From Spirosoma radiotolerans (lineage in GTDB: Bacteria > Bacteroidota > Bacteroidia > Cytophagales > Spirosomataceae), in the NCBI RefSeq assembly GCF_000974425.1, contig NZ_CP010429.1, forward strand, positions 6,402,501 to 6,466,500: a stretch of 64,000 bases of DNA, given 5' to 3'. Below, one piece after another: positions 36,452 through 44,979 of the stretch; positions within the stretch are counted from its first letter, which is position 1, and each line of letters starts with the position of its first letter. Under the pieces are notes generated by a model that ran no database searches, was not told the DNA's origin, and worked only from the letters and a program-made list of their open reading frames with translations. The position numbers and the translations under genes are program-made.

Positions 36452-36459
36452 CAAATTTA
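36452..36459 (-). promoter_or_regulatory. -7 box of gcvP
   Basis: TAAATTTG on the minus strand matches TAnnTTTG exactly, 36 bases before the gcvP ATG. The upstream box is not clear. Confidence 0.4.
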
Positions 36460-36527
36460 CGGCAGAAGGTGCAAACTCCGGTATAAGTTACCAATATTGT
36501 GGCCCGATAATTGCCGACTCTACCCTG

Positions 36528-37364
36528 ATGCATCAAAATGACTTACCTTTAATATCGGTTATCATGCCGGTTTATAACGGCGAACGCTTCCTTGCCGAAG
36601 CGATAGAAAGTATTTTGGCGCAGGAATACACAAATTTTGAACTGCTGATTCTGGACAATGGCTCGACCGATGGAACACCTGACCTGCTATCTCATTTTGC
36701 CCGGCTCGACAGCCGGATTCGGTTATTGCATGAACCAAACCCGCTGGGTTACGGGGGCGAAGTAGCCAGTAACATAGCGACAAAGCAGGCAAAGGGGAAA
36801 TTTATTGCCAAACTCGATTCCGATGACATTGCCACACCAGATCGGCTGGCTAAACAGGCAGGCTATCTGATGGACCATCCCGATGTGTTTCTGGTGGGTA
36901 GTCAATTGACGCTTATCAACGAAAGAGGCCAAGTTACGGGTACCCGCCTGTACCCGCTCACGCATGAGGAAATTTACAACGAGTTTTACCTTCGCTTCCC
37001 GATAGCGAACCCCGCCATTATGTATCGAAATGATCTGAGTGAGGATTTATACCAGATTCGGTTTCCTCACTTCAACGATTATTACAGTTTGTTCCGGTTA
37101 CTTCAGGAAGGTTATCGCGTATATAATCTGCCCGAAACGTTGACTGCTTACCGGGTTCACACGACGAATACCGTATTCACCAATCTGCGGACCAAATGGC
37201 GCAGTAATGTAGCGATTAAAAAAGCTTTTGTTCATGAGTTTGGCTACTCGCCCCCCTGGATACACCAGCTTAAAATAGTGGCTATCACATGGGTCATTAA
37301 CCTGTTTCCTGAACCTATGCTTATCAAATCAATGAATAAGGCCCGTCAGTTAATTAATGCCTAA
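36528..37364 (+). CDS. GT2 family glycosyltransferase
   Basis: A cytoplasmic family 2 glycosyltransferase of 278 residues. N-terminal ISVIMPVYNGERFLAEAIES, then LDNGSTDGTPDLL and metal-binding AKLDSDDIATPDRLAKQ mark the GT-A fold. It opens the plus-strand glycan island and is followed 6 bases later by the DUF268 gene. It probably adds a sugar to a growing O-antigen, capsule or glycoprotein glycan. Confidence 0.92.
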   Translation: MHQNDLPLISVIMPVYNGERFLAEAIESILAQEYTNFELLILDNGSTDGTPDLLSHFARLDSRIRLLHEPNPLGYGGEVASNIATKQAKGKFIAKLDSDDIATPDRLAKQAGYLMDHPDVFLVGSQLTLINERGQVTGTRLYPLTHEEIYNEFYLRFPIANPAIMYRNDLSEDLYQIRFPHFNDYYSLFRLLQEGYRVYNLPETLTAYRVHTTNTVFTNLRTKWRSNVAIKKAFVHEFGYSPPWIHQLKIVAITWVINLFPEPMLIKSMNKARQLINA

Positions 37365-37370
37365 TCAACC

Positions 37371-38138
37371 ATGATCGGACGCATCCTTAAAATCGGCTCC
37401 CAAATCGTTTGGGGTGGCGTGAAAGCCATACCAGCCTACGTCAGTGATTATTTTGCGCTGAAGAAACAGTTAAACGGGCATTCCGACTTCCCAATCCGCA
37501 GTTATTATCCAGCTATTTTCGACCGGTACGCAGAAAGCGGTGAACTGATAAAGCATTATTTTCTTCAGGACTTGTATGTAGCCCAGCGCATTTTCAAAAA
37601 CAACCCTATCAAACACGTAGATATTGGCTCCCGTATCGACGGATTTGTCGGGCACGTGGCGGCTTACCGGCCCATCGAAATTATTGACATCAGGCCCCTG
37701 ACCCGATCCATTCGCAACGTCAGCTTTCGGCAGGCCGATTTGATGAACCTGCCCGCCGACCTGATTCGCTCGACCGACTCCATTTCAGCCCTGCACGCTA
37801 TCGAACACTTTGGCCTCGGTCGTTATGGCGACCCCATTGACGCCAATGGCCATATTAAAGCTCTGGATAATATTCGACAGATTATTAAGCCAGGTGGTAC
37901 GTTCTATTTCTCGTCGCCCATTGGCCCGCAGGGAATTGTGTATAATGCCCATCGCGTGTTTTCAGTTGGTTATCTTGTGGCCTTGTTTGAGCCACATTAT
38001 ACGATCGAGCGTTTTTCATATATCGATGACAATGAACAATTCATAGAGGATGCTGACTGCCGTTCGGATGCCGCTCAACGTAATTTTGGCTGTAGTTATG
38101 GCTGTGGAATTTTTGAGATGACTCGACGAATTGACTGA
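37371..38138 (+). CDS. DUF268 family protein, methyltransferase-like
   Basis: A protein of 255 residues that matches DUF268 in its characteristic stretches: HVDIGSRIDGFVGHV, IDIRPLT, ISALHAIEHFGLGRYGDP, IIKPGGTFYFSSPIG and FSYIDD. The order glycine-rich start, acidic strand end and the KPGG motif resemble SAM-dependent methyltransferases. No experimentally proven reaction is known to me. It lies inside the glycan operon, between a GT2 and an FkbM gene, so methylation or modification of a sugar is the simplest idea. Confidence 0.82.
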   Translation: MIGRILKIGSQIVWGGVKAIPAYVSDYFALKKQLNGHSDFPIRSYYPAIFDRYAESGELIKHYFLQDLYVAQRIFKNNPIKHVDIGSRIDGFVGHVAAYRPIEIIDIRPLTRSIRNVSFRQADLMNLPADLIRSTDSISALHAIEHFGLGRYGDPIDANGHIKALDNIRQIIKPGGTFYFSSPIGPQGIVYNAHRVFSVGYLVALFEPHYTIERFSYIDDNEQFIEDADCRSDAAQRNFGCSYGCGIFEMTRRID

Positions 38139-38142
38139 TCTT

Positions 38143-38934
38143 ATGAAACGATTTCTACAATGGCTACTAGCTCCAATTCGCATTACGCTACTACAGCCGG
38201 TTTACGAAAAACTGTATTTGTTTACGATTTATGCTATGAATTATGGGGGTGGCTCATTTACCGACGATAGCGGAGAGCGGCACGTGGTTCGGCATGTTGC
38301 ACAAAAAACGGCAGGCCAACCCGGTCCGGCTATGATTTTCGATGTGGGAGCCAATGTAGGCACCTACGCCCGTATGCTGCTAAACGAGTTTGGCGATAAA
38401 GCTATTATCCACTGCTTTGAGCCGTCGCAGGTTACCCATCAGACATTGATCGCCAATATTCCTGAGCCAAACGTCAAAAAGCATAACATCGGGCTGAGTC
38501 ATGAGGCTGGTGAACTGGCTCTGTACACCGACGCTGAACAGTCAGGCATGACCTCGGTTTATAAGCGAGATTTGCAGCACATCAACGTATCCTTTGCCCA
38601 GCACGAAGTAGCTACGTTCAATACGGTCGATGGATTTTCGGAAAATCAGAACATTCAGCAAATCGATTTATTGAAAATTGACGTAGAAGGGCATGAACTG
38701 GCGGTTTTGAAAGGGGCACAGCGAATGATTAAGGAGCAGCGAATCCGATTTATTCAATTCGAATTTGGGGGAACGAGTATCGACTCGCGCACTTATTTTC
38801 GGGATTTCTGGAACCTGCTTTCGCCTACTTACACCCTCTACCGGATTGTTGGAAATGGCCTTCGCCGGATTGATGCGTACTCTGAGTTTCTCGAAATATT
38901 CGTAACCGTTAATTTTCTGGCTGAACGCAAATAA
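38143..38934 (+). CDS. FkbM family methyltransferase
   Basis: A SAM-dependent O-methyltransferase of about 263 residues. The SAM-binding motif is IFDVGANVGTYARMLL and the FkbM signature is LLKIDVEGHELAVLKGA. The ATG at 38143 follows the DUF268 stop by 4 bases; a TTG start at 38131 would overlap that gene. FkbM proteins methylate hydroxyls on sugars or polyketides. With the second FkbM gene at 39856 it suggests a glycan with two O-methyl groups; this is inference. Confidence 0.9.
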   Translation: MKRFLQWLLAPIRITLLQPVYEKLYLFTIYAMNYGGGSFTDDSGERHVVRHVAQKTAGQPGPAMIFDVGANVGTYARMLLNEFGDKAIIHCFEPSQVTHQTLIANIPEPNVKKHNIGLSHEAGELALYTDAEQSGMTSVYKRDLQHINVSFAQHEVATFNTVDGFSENQNIQQIDLLKIDVEGHELAVLKGAQRMIKEQRIRFIQFEFGGTSIDSRTYFRDFWNLLSPTYTLYRIVGNGLRRIDAYSEFLEIFVTVNFLAERK

Positions 38935-38962
38935 GCAGCCTGCTTATCCCCGACCTAGCGTT

Positions 38963-39838
38963 ATGGTAATTTCTGTTCTTGCGGGTGGACTAGGCAATCA
39001 GTTATTTCAGTATGCATTCGGGTTCAGCCTTGCCCAACAACGCAAAACCGAACTCCGGTTGGAACGTCATCTACTGGAAAGCCGGACGCTGGCCCGGCTG
39101 CGGAACTATACGCCCCGCCAGTATGAATTGAGTGTTTTTGGGATTGACCAACTGGATTCCTCGCTTTATGATACCCTGCGCTGCCTGAGTCGAACACTGC
39201 TTCCTGGTCAACAGGCCGTTCTGCTGCGCGAATCGGCACCAGCAACCTTAACGTCGTTGACCCAGTCTGATACCCAGTTGGAAGATGCCTTTTGTGTCGG
39301 CTATTGGCAATCAGAAAGTTATTTTAAACCAGTTGAAGTAGCTCTTCGGCAACAACTGACAGTTAAAAAGCCGCTCTCCAATCTGACTCTGCGTATGGCC
39401 GAAACAATTTTTTCATCTGCAAACGCTACGTTTGTCCACATCCGCCGGGGCGACTATATAACCAATACTAAGGCGAATCGGCACCATGGCGTTTGCGGTG
39501 AAGCCTACTACCGCAGGGCGGTCGAATACCTGCATCAACAAGCCTCTGATATTCAGTTTTTTGTCTTTTCCGATGATCAGGCCTGGGTCAAACGCGAATT
39601 GGGCGCTTTGCTTAGCCCGGCTATCTTTGTTGAGCACAACACAGGCGTCGATAGTTGGCAGGACATGTATCTGATGAGTTTATGCCGCCATGCCATTGTG
39701 GCCAACAGTTCATTTAGCTGGTGGGGAGCCTGGCTGAACCCTGACCTGAATCGTATTGTTGTGGCTCCTCAACAGTGGTTTGCGGTTAACCGGTTAACTC
39801 AGCCTGCGGTTGCGCCTTCTCACTGGATTACGGTATAA
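38963..39838 (+). CDS. Alpha-1,2-fucosyltransferase family (GT11)
   Basis: A GT11 protein of 291 residues. All usual motifs appear: N-terminal LAGGLGNQLFQYAFG, the GDP-fucose-binding VHIRRGDY near residue 155 and C-terminal NSSFSWWGAWLN. It transfers fucose (or a related deoxysugar) from GDP-fucose to a galactose-like acceptor. GDP-mannose, the precursor of GDP-fucose, would come from the manC-type gene at 19571. It lies between two FkbM genes; fucose methylation is therefore a possibility. Confidence 0.93.
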   Translation: MVISVLAGGLGNQLFQYAFGFSLAQQRKTELRLERHLLESRTLARLRNYTPRQYELSVFGIDQLDSSLYDTLRCLSRTLLPGQQAVLLRESAPATLTSLTQSDTQLEDAFCVGYWQSESYFKPVEVALRQQLTVKKPLSNLTLRMAETIFSSANATFVHIRRGDYITNTKANRHHGVCGEAYYRRAVEYLHQQASDIQFFVFSDDQAWVKRELGALLSPAIFVEHNTGVDSWQDMYLMSLCRHAIVANSSFSWWGAWLNPDLNRIVVAPQQWFAVNRLTQPAVAPSHWITV

Positions 39839-39855
39839 CTTAACGCTCATATTCT

Positions 39856-40581
39856 ATGATTCGGCAGGCCCTTGCACCTTACTGGCATACATTTTATGAC
39901 CGAATGATGGCTGGTCGCCGGAAAAAGTTTTACGGAACCCTAATCCATCCCGGCGACTTATGTTTCGATGTAGGGGCTAACATTGGGAATCGAACGGCCA
40001 TTTTTCTTGCGCTCAATGCACGGGTTGTTGCCGTTGAGCCGCAGCCCGCCTGTGTTGAGCGCTTAACCCGCCGATTTAAGGATCGAATTACGGTTATAGC
40101 CAAAGGGCTGGGAGCCCAAGAGGGCGAGTTACCAATACACATCGGCAGTAATAGCACTTTATCGAGCTTTTCGGAAGAGTGGATTGATACTGTGCAGGAC
40201 CGATTTGCTGGTTACAAATGGACGGAAACCCTGACCGTTCCGGTAACAACGCTCGACCAACTGATTGCGGCCTATGGCGTACCGTCTTTCTGTAAGATTG
40301 ACGTAGAAGGGTTCGAATTGCAGGTGTTGCAGGGATTAACGCAGCCAATTCCGATGCTTTCGCTCGAATATGCCGTACCTGAGGCCAAAAACAACCTTGT
40401 TGCCGCCATCGACTTGCTCAGTTCTCTTGCAACAGATGTACGGTTCAATTATTCTCCCGGCGAAAGTATGCGGATGGCGATGCCGTCGTTCATTCCGTTG
40501 CCTGAGTTCAAAGAACACATTAACTCTCAAACGTTTGAGCAAACGCTTTTCGGCGACGTGTATGTCAAAAGTTTGTTTTAA
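39856..40581 (+). CDS. FkbM family methyltransferase
   Basis: A second FkbM-type SAM methyltransferase, 241 residues. Motifs: LCFDVGANIGNRTAIFL for SAM binding and CKIDVEGFELQVLQGL for the FkbM core. It is shorter than and clearly distinct from the FkbM protein at 38143, so it may act on a different sugar hydroxyl. It is the last gene of the plus-strand glycan operon and converges on the DUF2304 gene with 15 bases between stops. Confidence 0.9.
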   Translation: MIRQALAPYWHTFYDRMMAGRRKKFYGTLIHPGDLCFDVGANIGNRTAIFLALNARVVAVEPQPACVERLTRRFKDRITVIAKGLGAQEGELPIHIGSNSTLSSFSEEWIDTVQDRFAGYKWTETLTVPVTTLDQLIAAYGVPSFCKIDVEGFELQVLQGLTQPIPMLSLEYAVPEAKNNLVAAIDLLSSLATDVRFNYSPGESMRMAMPSFIPLPEFKEHINSQTFEQTLFGDVYVKSLF

Positions 40582-40596
40582 ACACGCTGGTTCTCC

Positions 40597-40968
40597 CTAA
40601 GCGTTCACCTCAGGATTGGTTGCCAGCCTACGGCAATTCTTGATGGCATTCTGCCGGATAATCTGCGTCAAAATTATATCGTGCTGTAGCAACCGGCGAT
40701 ATAATATGGCAATTAAGAGCAGGAATCCGGTAAATAACAAGTAAAAGACCAGGTCGACACCCCGGCCAACACCCATCAGCGTTGCCAGATAAACGGGCAG
40801 GATAGGAACAGCTACGAACAAAATCCCGGCGAAGACAATCCCGATAAAAAACAGGCGGTATAGCAGCCGATTTCGGAACAGGCGAAGCGAAGCAATTGCC
40901 ACGACCAGCAATAAAGCCGATAGCAAAAGCTGAATAGGCGTGAGTGTAAATTGAATGTCAGCCGTCAT
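40597..40968 (-). CDS. DUF2304 membrane protein
   Basis: A small membrane protein of 123 residues with three hydrophobic segments (about 12-31, 38-58, 70-90) followed by a short amphipathic, basic helix LLQHDIILTQII, as in DUF2304. In many bacteria this family is encoded next to a DPM1-like GT2 protein, as it is here (the start shares one base with the GT2 stop). It may anchor the glycosyltransferase at the membrane or help flip its product; this is inferred from gene pairing. Confidence 0.82.
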   Translation of the reverse strand: MTADIQFTLTPIQLLLSALLLVVAIASLRLFRNRLLYRLFFIGIVFAGILFVAVPILPVYLATLMGVGRGVDLVFYLLFTGFLLLIAILYRRLLQHDIILTQIIRQNAIKNCRRLATNPEVNA

Positions 40969-41648
40969 TAGCGAAAATATTTATTGATAAATACATCGAT
41001 TAAGATATCGATAGCGCCCTGCCAACGTTGCCCTTTCACCTGGGAATACTCCGAATAAACAATATGCGTTGGACATTCGACATAACGCAGCTTCTGCCGT
41101 CGAATGTGCATCAGTATTTCGGATGCGTGGGCCATCCGGTTTTCCTTCAGTTGAATAACTCGCAACGCCTGCCGATTCATAACCCGGAAGCCATTGTGAG
41201 CGTCGGAAAGCCACAAGCCTGTCAGCAGGCCGTTAACCAGTCGGGCAACCCGCAGCAACAACCGTCTGAGACGCGGAATGGCCAGAAGGTCTTCCTGCCG
41301 CATAAATCGTGACCCCAGCACCACATCAACTTTTTGAGTTTTAAGGACCCCAACAAACCGATCAATATCGGCCGGGTTATGCTGCCCGTCGGCGTCGAAA
41401 TGAACCACAATATCGGCTCCCTGCTGAAGCGCGAAGTCCATGCCGGTTTGCAAAGCGGCTCCCTGCCCCAGATTGATGTCGTGGCGCAGGTAATAGATGG
41501 GCAAATCGCGCACGGCATTGGCCGTATCGTCGGTAGAGGCATCGTCGATGAGTACAATCTGATACTGGTTACCCAGCGCCCGGATAGTCTGGCGAATGAC
41601 CTTACCTTCATTGAAGGAAGGTATCAGAATGAAAATCTGGTCAGTCAT
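40968..41648 (-). CDS. GT2 glycosyltransferase (polyprenyl-phosphate type)
   Basis: A protein of 226 residues. FILIPSFNEGKVIRQTIRAL, LIDDASTDDTANAV and the metal-binding HFDADGQHNPADIDRF identify a family 2 transferase; the VLGSRFM and DAHNGFRVMNR stretches are typical of DPM1-like enzymes that load sugar on a lipid phosphate. The ATG at 41648 is preferred. It overlaps the upstream GT-C-like gene by 8 bases and touches the DUF2304 gene by one base. It probably provides a lipid-linked sugar for the large membrane protein upstream. Confidence 0.92.
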   Translation of the reverse strand: MTDQIFILIPSFNEGKVIRQTIRALGNQYQIVLIDDASTDDTANAVRDLPIYYLRHDINLGQGAALQTGMDFALQQGADIVVHFDADGQHNPADIDRFVGVLKTQKVDVVLGSRFMRQEDLLAIPRLRRLLLRVARLVNGLLTGLWLSDAHNGFRVMNRQALRVIQLKENRMAHASEILMHIRRQKLRYVECPTHIVYSEYSQVKGQRWQGAIDILIDVFINKYFR

Positions 41649-43743
41649 TAGTACGGTAGATTTCAATATTACCCATTTTCGCCACTTGCTTCATGCACCG
41701 AATCTCTACCGGTTGTGGAGTTCGGTCGAACATAATGTAGCGCACATTGAGTTTTCTAAGCTTAGGCGAGCAGGGATCCAGGGCAACCTGATACCCATCT
41801 TCATACCCATTTTGAATGATAACCGTATCGGGATGAGCCGGGTCGATATAGCTACCATATACGGCATGTGCATACCGGTTGTAGGCCGAGTCTCGTTTGG
41901 CCGTTGGGTCCAGTACGTGCATTGTTTTAAAATCAGGCTGGTTTTTCACTCCACTCAATTGATTCACGCCCGTAGCGGTAACCAAGTAAGTAAGGTATTG
42001 ACTGCCAAGCACAACCCAGCGGGCCTTAGGGTCCTGTAGATGAATTTCCCGCACTTTCTGATACAAGGCGTTTTGAGTAATGGGTACCATGCCTTTGCCA
42101 ACGGGGTTAATTTTCAGATTGGGCAGCGTAAACAGGACAATAGCGCCTGCAATGACTACTTCTTTATAGCGAAATGTGGAAATGGGCAGCAGCAGGAAAT
42201 TGAGCCCAATAAAAAAGAGTGTCGGCAGAAATAATTGATGCGATTTATAAATCCCATCGGCATCGTTCAGGTTCAGCCAGGCGGCATAAATCATGAACGC
42301 CACCACGCCAGCGCTTAGCAATGCCGCTACCGAACCGGTAAGCGTAATTTTCTTCGCATGGATATAGCTCAGATACAGTACAGCCAGCACCACATTGCCA
42401 ATACCAAACGGAATTTGTGTTCGACGGGTTGGGCTAACGTCGAGCAGGGTTGCCTTCGCCAGAAATTCAGGAAAACCAACTTCAATCCAGATTAGCAAAA
42501 TCAGTACGTAGCCTAGAATAATGGCCAGCAGTGGGTCAACTTTTCGGGTACGGACAAAATAAATCAGCGTACAAACGGTAATGACCGGCGTAAACGTGAT
42601 GAAGTGGGAAGACTCGCAAATGTTAAGCCAGCTTTTAGGAAACACCTGATCATTGAGCAGCCAGCCGGCAAAGTATTCGGAAAACCAGTTGGCAATAAAG
42701 CCCGTACCACCGGTTTCGCTGCGTTTGCCTGGATAAACCGTATTGGACATCACGTCGATGGTTGATTTAGCATCCATATAATAGGTATAGAAGACTACCC
42801 CCATCAGGGCAAAAGCCAGTGCAAACACGCCCAATTTCATGCCTACCTTACTTAACAGCAATTGTTTGTCGTAATGCCGCCAGGTGTATCCTACCAGCAG
42901 AAACAACAATAAATAGCCCAACGGTACCTGATAGGGTGGATACAGGGTTAGAGCAAACATGGAAAAGCACCAGAAGAACAGGACACCCGCGATGAGTATG
43001 GTCCGGGTTTTGGTTGAAAAGAACATATACGCCGATGCCACCAGCATACCAAATCCGGCATAGATACTGGTGAGCAGGAAGAACGACCACCAAGCTAAAC
43101 CCGGCGAAAAAACCAGCCAGAAAGCACCTAATACCGATAACCAGAACTGGTTACGCGTCAGAAGCATAAACGCCAGCATGACCGAGATAAGACCGAAACA
43201 AAGAATAAAATTCCAGCGCCAGGCAAACCCATGCTCAACATCAAAGAGGAAAAATCCCCAATAGTCAGGACGAAAAAACGAGACGAAGTGGTTGATGGGG
43301 AAATAGCCCACTAGCGCAACTTTTTCGCCCCCAATGGCCGGATTTTCAAGGGGAAACCCCTGGTTCGCCTGCGAGAGCATAAACGGGGCCAAAATAGCCC
43401 ATTCATCCATCCGTATCGGTTTGGGCGTACCGGAAATAATTCCCCGACGGGCATCCGAACCGTCAGGAATAACGGTATTCCACATCCCTATCGACGAGTA
43501 ATTAATCTTGGCCAGCGTTAGCAGGATAAACAATCCCACGCAGATTCCCAGAAACCATTTCACTCGTCTATCGAACCGAATTAGTTCAAAAGGCCGTTCA
43601 TCTGGCATCACCTCCGATTGGGAAACAGCAGGTTTAGGCGCTTTGACTGGCTGATACGGGTCTATTCTGGTTTCTGGCTTAGCTTGCTTAATAACCGGGC
43701 CGGAGGGAGCAGTGGCAGGCGGGCCTTTTCTTTTTTTCGACAT
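41641..43743 (-). CDS. Large multi-pass membrane protein, GT-C-like
   Basis: A 700-residue protein with a cytoplasmic, Lys/Pro-rich N-terminus (about 1-58), a first TM helix (about 63-82), a soluble loop with ARRGIISGTPKPIRMDEWA (about 97-115) and about twelve further TM helices to residue 565, then a C-terminal globular tail. The acidic loop after TM1 (RMDEW) and the multi-helix core are typical of GT-C glycosyltransferases that use lipid-linked sugars. The gene is followed by a GT2 and a DUF2304 gene with overlaps, a common donor-making pair. Precise family is not certain. Confidence 0.72.
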   Translation of the reverse strand: MSKKRKGPPATAPSGPVIKQAKPETRIDPYQPVKAPKPAVSQSEVMPDERPFELIRFDRRVKWFLGICVGLFILLTLAKINYSSIGMWNTVIPDGSDARRGIISGTPKPIRMDEWAILAPFMLSQANQGFPLENPAIGGEKVALVGYFPINHFVSFFRPDYWGFFLFDVEHGFAWRWNFILCFGLISVMLAFMLLTRNQFWLSVLGAFWLVFSPGLAWWSFFLLTSIYAGFGMLVASAYMFFSTKTRTILIAGVLFFWCFSMFALTLYPPYQVPLGYLLLFLLVGYTWRHYDKQLLLSKVGMKLGVFALAFALMGVVFYTYYMDAKSTIDVMSNTVYPGKRSETGGTGFIANWFSEYFAGWLLNDQVFPKSWLNICESSHFITFTPVITVCTLIYFVRTRKVDPLLAIILGYVLILLIWIEVGFPEFLAKATLLDVSPTRRTQIPFGIGNVVLAVLYLSYIHAKKITLTGSVAALLSAGVVAFMIYAAWLNLNDADGIYKSHQLFLPTLFFIGLNFLLLPISTFRYKEVVIAGAIVLFTLPNLKINPVGKGMVPITQNALYQKVREIHLQDPKARWVVLGSQYLTYLVTATGVNQLSGVKNQPDFKTMHVLDPTAKRDSAYNRYAHAVYGSYIDPAHPDTVIIQNGYEDGYQVALDPCSPKLRKLNVRYIMFDRTPQPVEIRCMKQVAKMGNIEIYRTND

Positions 43744-43873
43744 GAGTTCGACTACGGAGATCGATAGTATGGGCTTGGACTGGTATTTGCTAATACCTAA
43801 TCAAACTTACTAATACCATGCCAAATTTACCACAGCCCTGTATTGTCTTTCTCATAATAACTAATTTCCGCGA

Positions 43874-44887
43874 ATGAAGAAGGCAGTTGTGCGGCAGGCT
43901 TTGCCGGTTATTCTGGCCGCTGGCTTGTTGTGGTACGTTCTAAAAGATATTCCCCTGGCCGAACTGGGCGCTCAATTTCGTCAGGCTAACTATCGCTGGC
44001 TGATCGTTGTCGGGTTGGTTATTAGTTTATATCATCTCACACGGGCGGCCCGATGGCAACTTACCTTACAGGCTTTAGGCTACCGTCCTTCTCTGTTCCG
44101 TACAACAGTGGCCTTACTGGCAGGTACAATGGCCAGCATGATCATTCCGGGTGCGGGCGAACTTACCCGTTGCGGCACTCTCCAACGAACAGATGATATC
44201 CCAATTGCACAAGGATTAGGTTCAGTCGTAGCCGAGCGGGTAATTGATTTACTGATGCTGGGTGTCCTGATCGGTCTGACACTTTTTCTTGAGTTCAAGC
44301 GAGTCGGGCAATACATCGCAGATTTACTTACGCCTACCCTTACACGCATCACCTCTGGGGGGCAATCCAGGCCAATTCTCATCGGCTTGCTGGTTATAAT
44401 AGTCCTGTTAACAGGAATCGGTTACGGGTTATTTAACAATCAATCATTTCGTCAACATCCCCTGGCGAAACGAATTGGTGCTATTGGTCGCAATGTGGGT
44501 ACAGGATTTCTGGCCATTCGAAAGCTGAAACAACCTGGCTTATTTATCGGTCTCACCCTGGCTGGCTACCTATTAGCTTTTCTGACTACGTACATCCTCT
44601 TTTTCGCTTCTACACAAACCCGTGCGTTTCCTCCATCGGCTGCGCTGACCATTTTAACTGTAAGTTCTTTAGGTGGAATAGCCGTCCCAACGCAGGGTGG
44701 GATGGGCACCTATCATTTTCTGGTCAGTCGGGTACTAATGCTTTATGGAATGAACAAAACGGCGAGTGTTGTGCTGGCAACCTTCTTTCATGCAGCTCAA
44801 ACGGGCTTTTCACTACTGTTTTCCAGCTTGAGCTTTTTGCTTATTCCTATACTCATCCAGCGCAAGGTAAGTAAACGTATAAGTTGA
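43874..44887 (+). CDS. Lysylphosphatidylglycerol synthase TM-region/flippase-like protein
   Basis: An integral membrane protein of 337 residues with eight or nine TM helices, of the YbhN/UPF0104/MprF-TM type. Landmarks are the N-terminal NYRWLIVVGLVISLYHLTRAARW, AGTMASMIIPGAGELTRC, VAERVIDLLMLG and the late GGIAVPTQGGMGTYHFLV. It lacks a catalytic lysyl-transferase domain. Such proteins are proposed lipid or glycolipid flippases. It is divergent from the GT-C-like gene, so it could serve the same glycan pathway. Confidence 0.85.
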   Translation: MKKAVVRQALPVILAAGLLWYVLKDIPLAELGAQFRQANYRWLIVVGLVISLYHLTRAARWQLTLQALGYRPSLFRTTVALLAGTMASMIIPGAGELTRCGTLQRTDDIPIAQGLGSVVAERVIDLLMLGVLIGLTLFLEFKRVGQYIADLLTPTLTRITSGGQSRPILIGLLVIIVLLTGIGYGLFNNQSFRQHPLAKRIGAIGRNVGTGFLAIRKLKQPGLFIGLTLAGYLLAFLTTYILFFASTQTRAFPPSAALTILTVSSLGGIAVPTQGGMGTYHFLVSRVLMLYGMNKTASVVLATFFHAAQTGFSLLFSSLSFLLIPILIQRKVSKRIS

Positions 44888-44979
44888 TCAATTGCGACAA
44901 GCGTATGGTCACTGCAGGACACGGGAGCGAGGTTTGCAGGCTCAGTACAATTCATAAGATAAAGACGGCCTTTTCCTGC

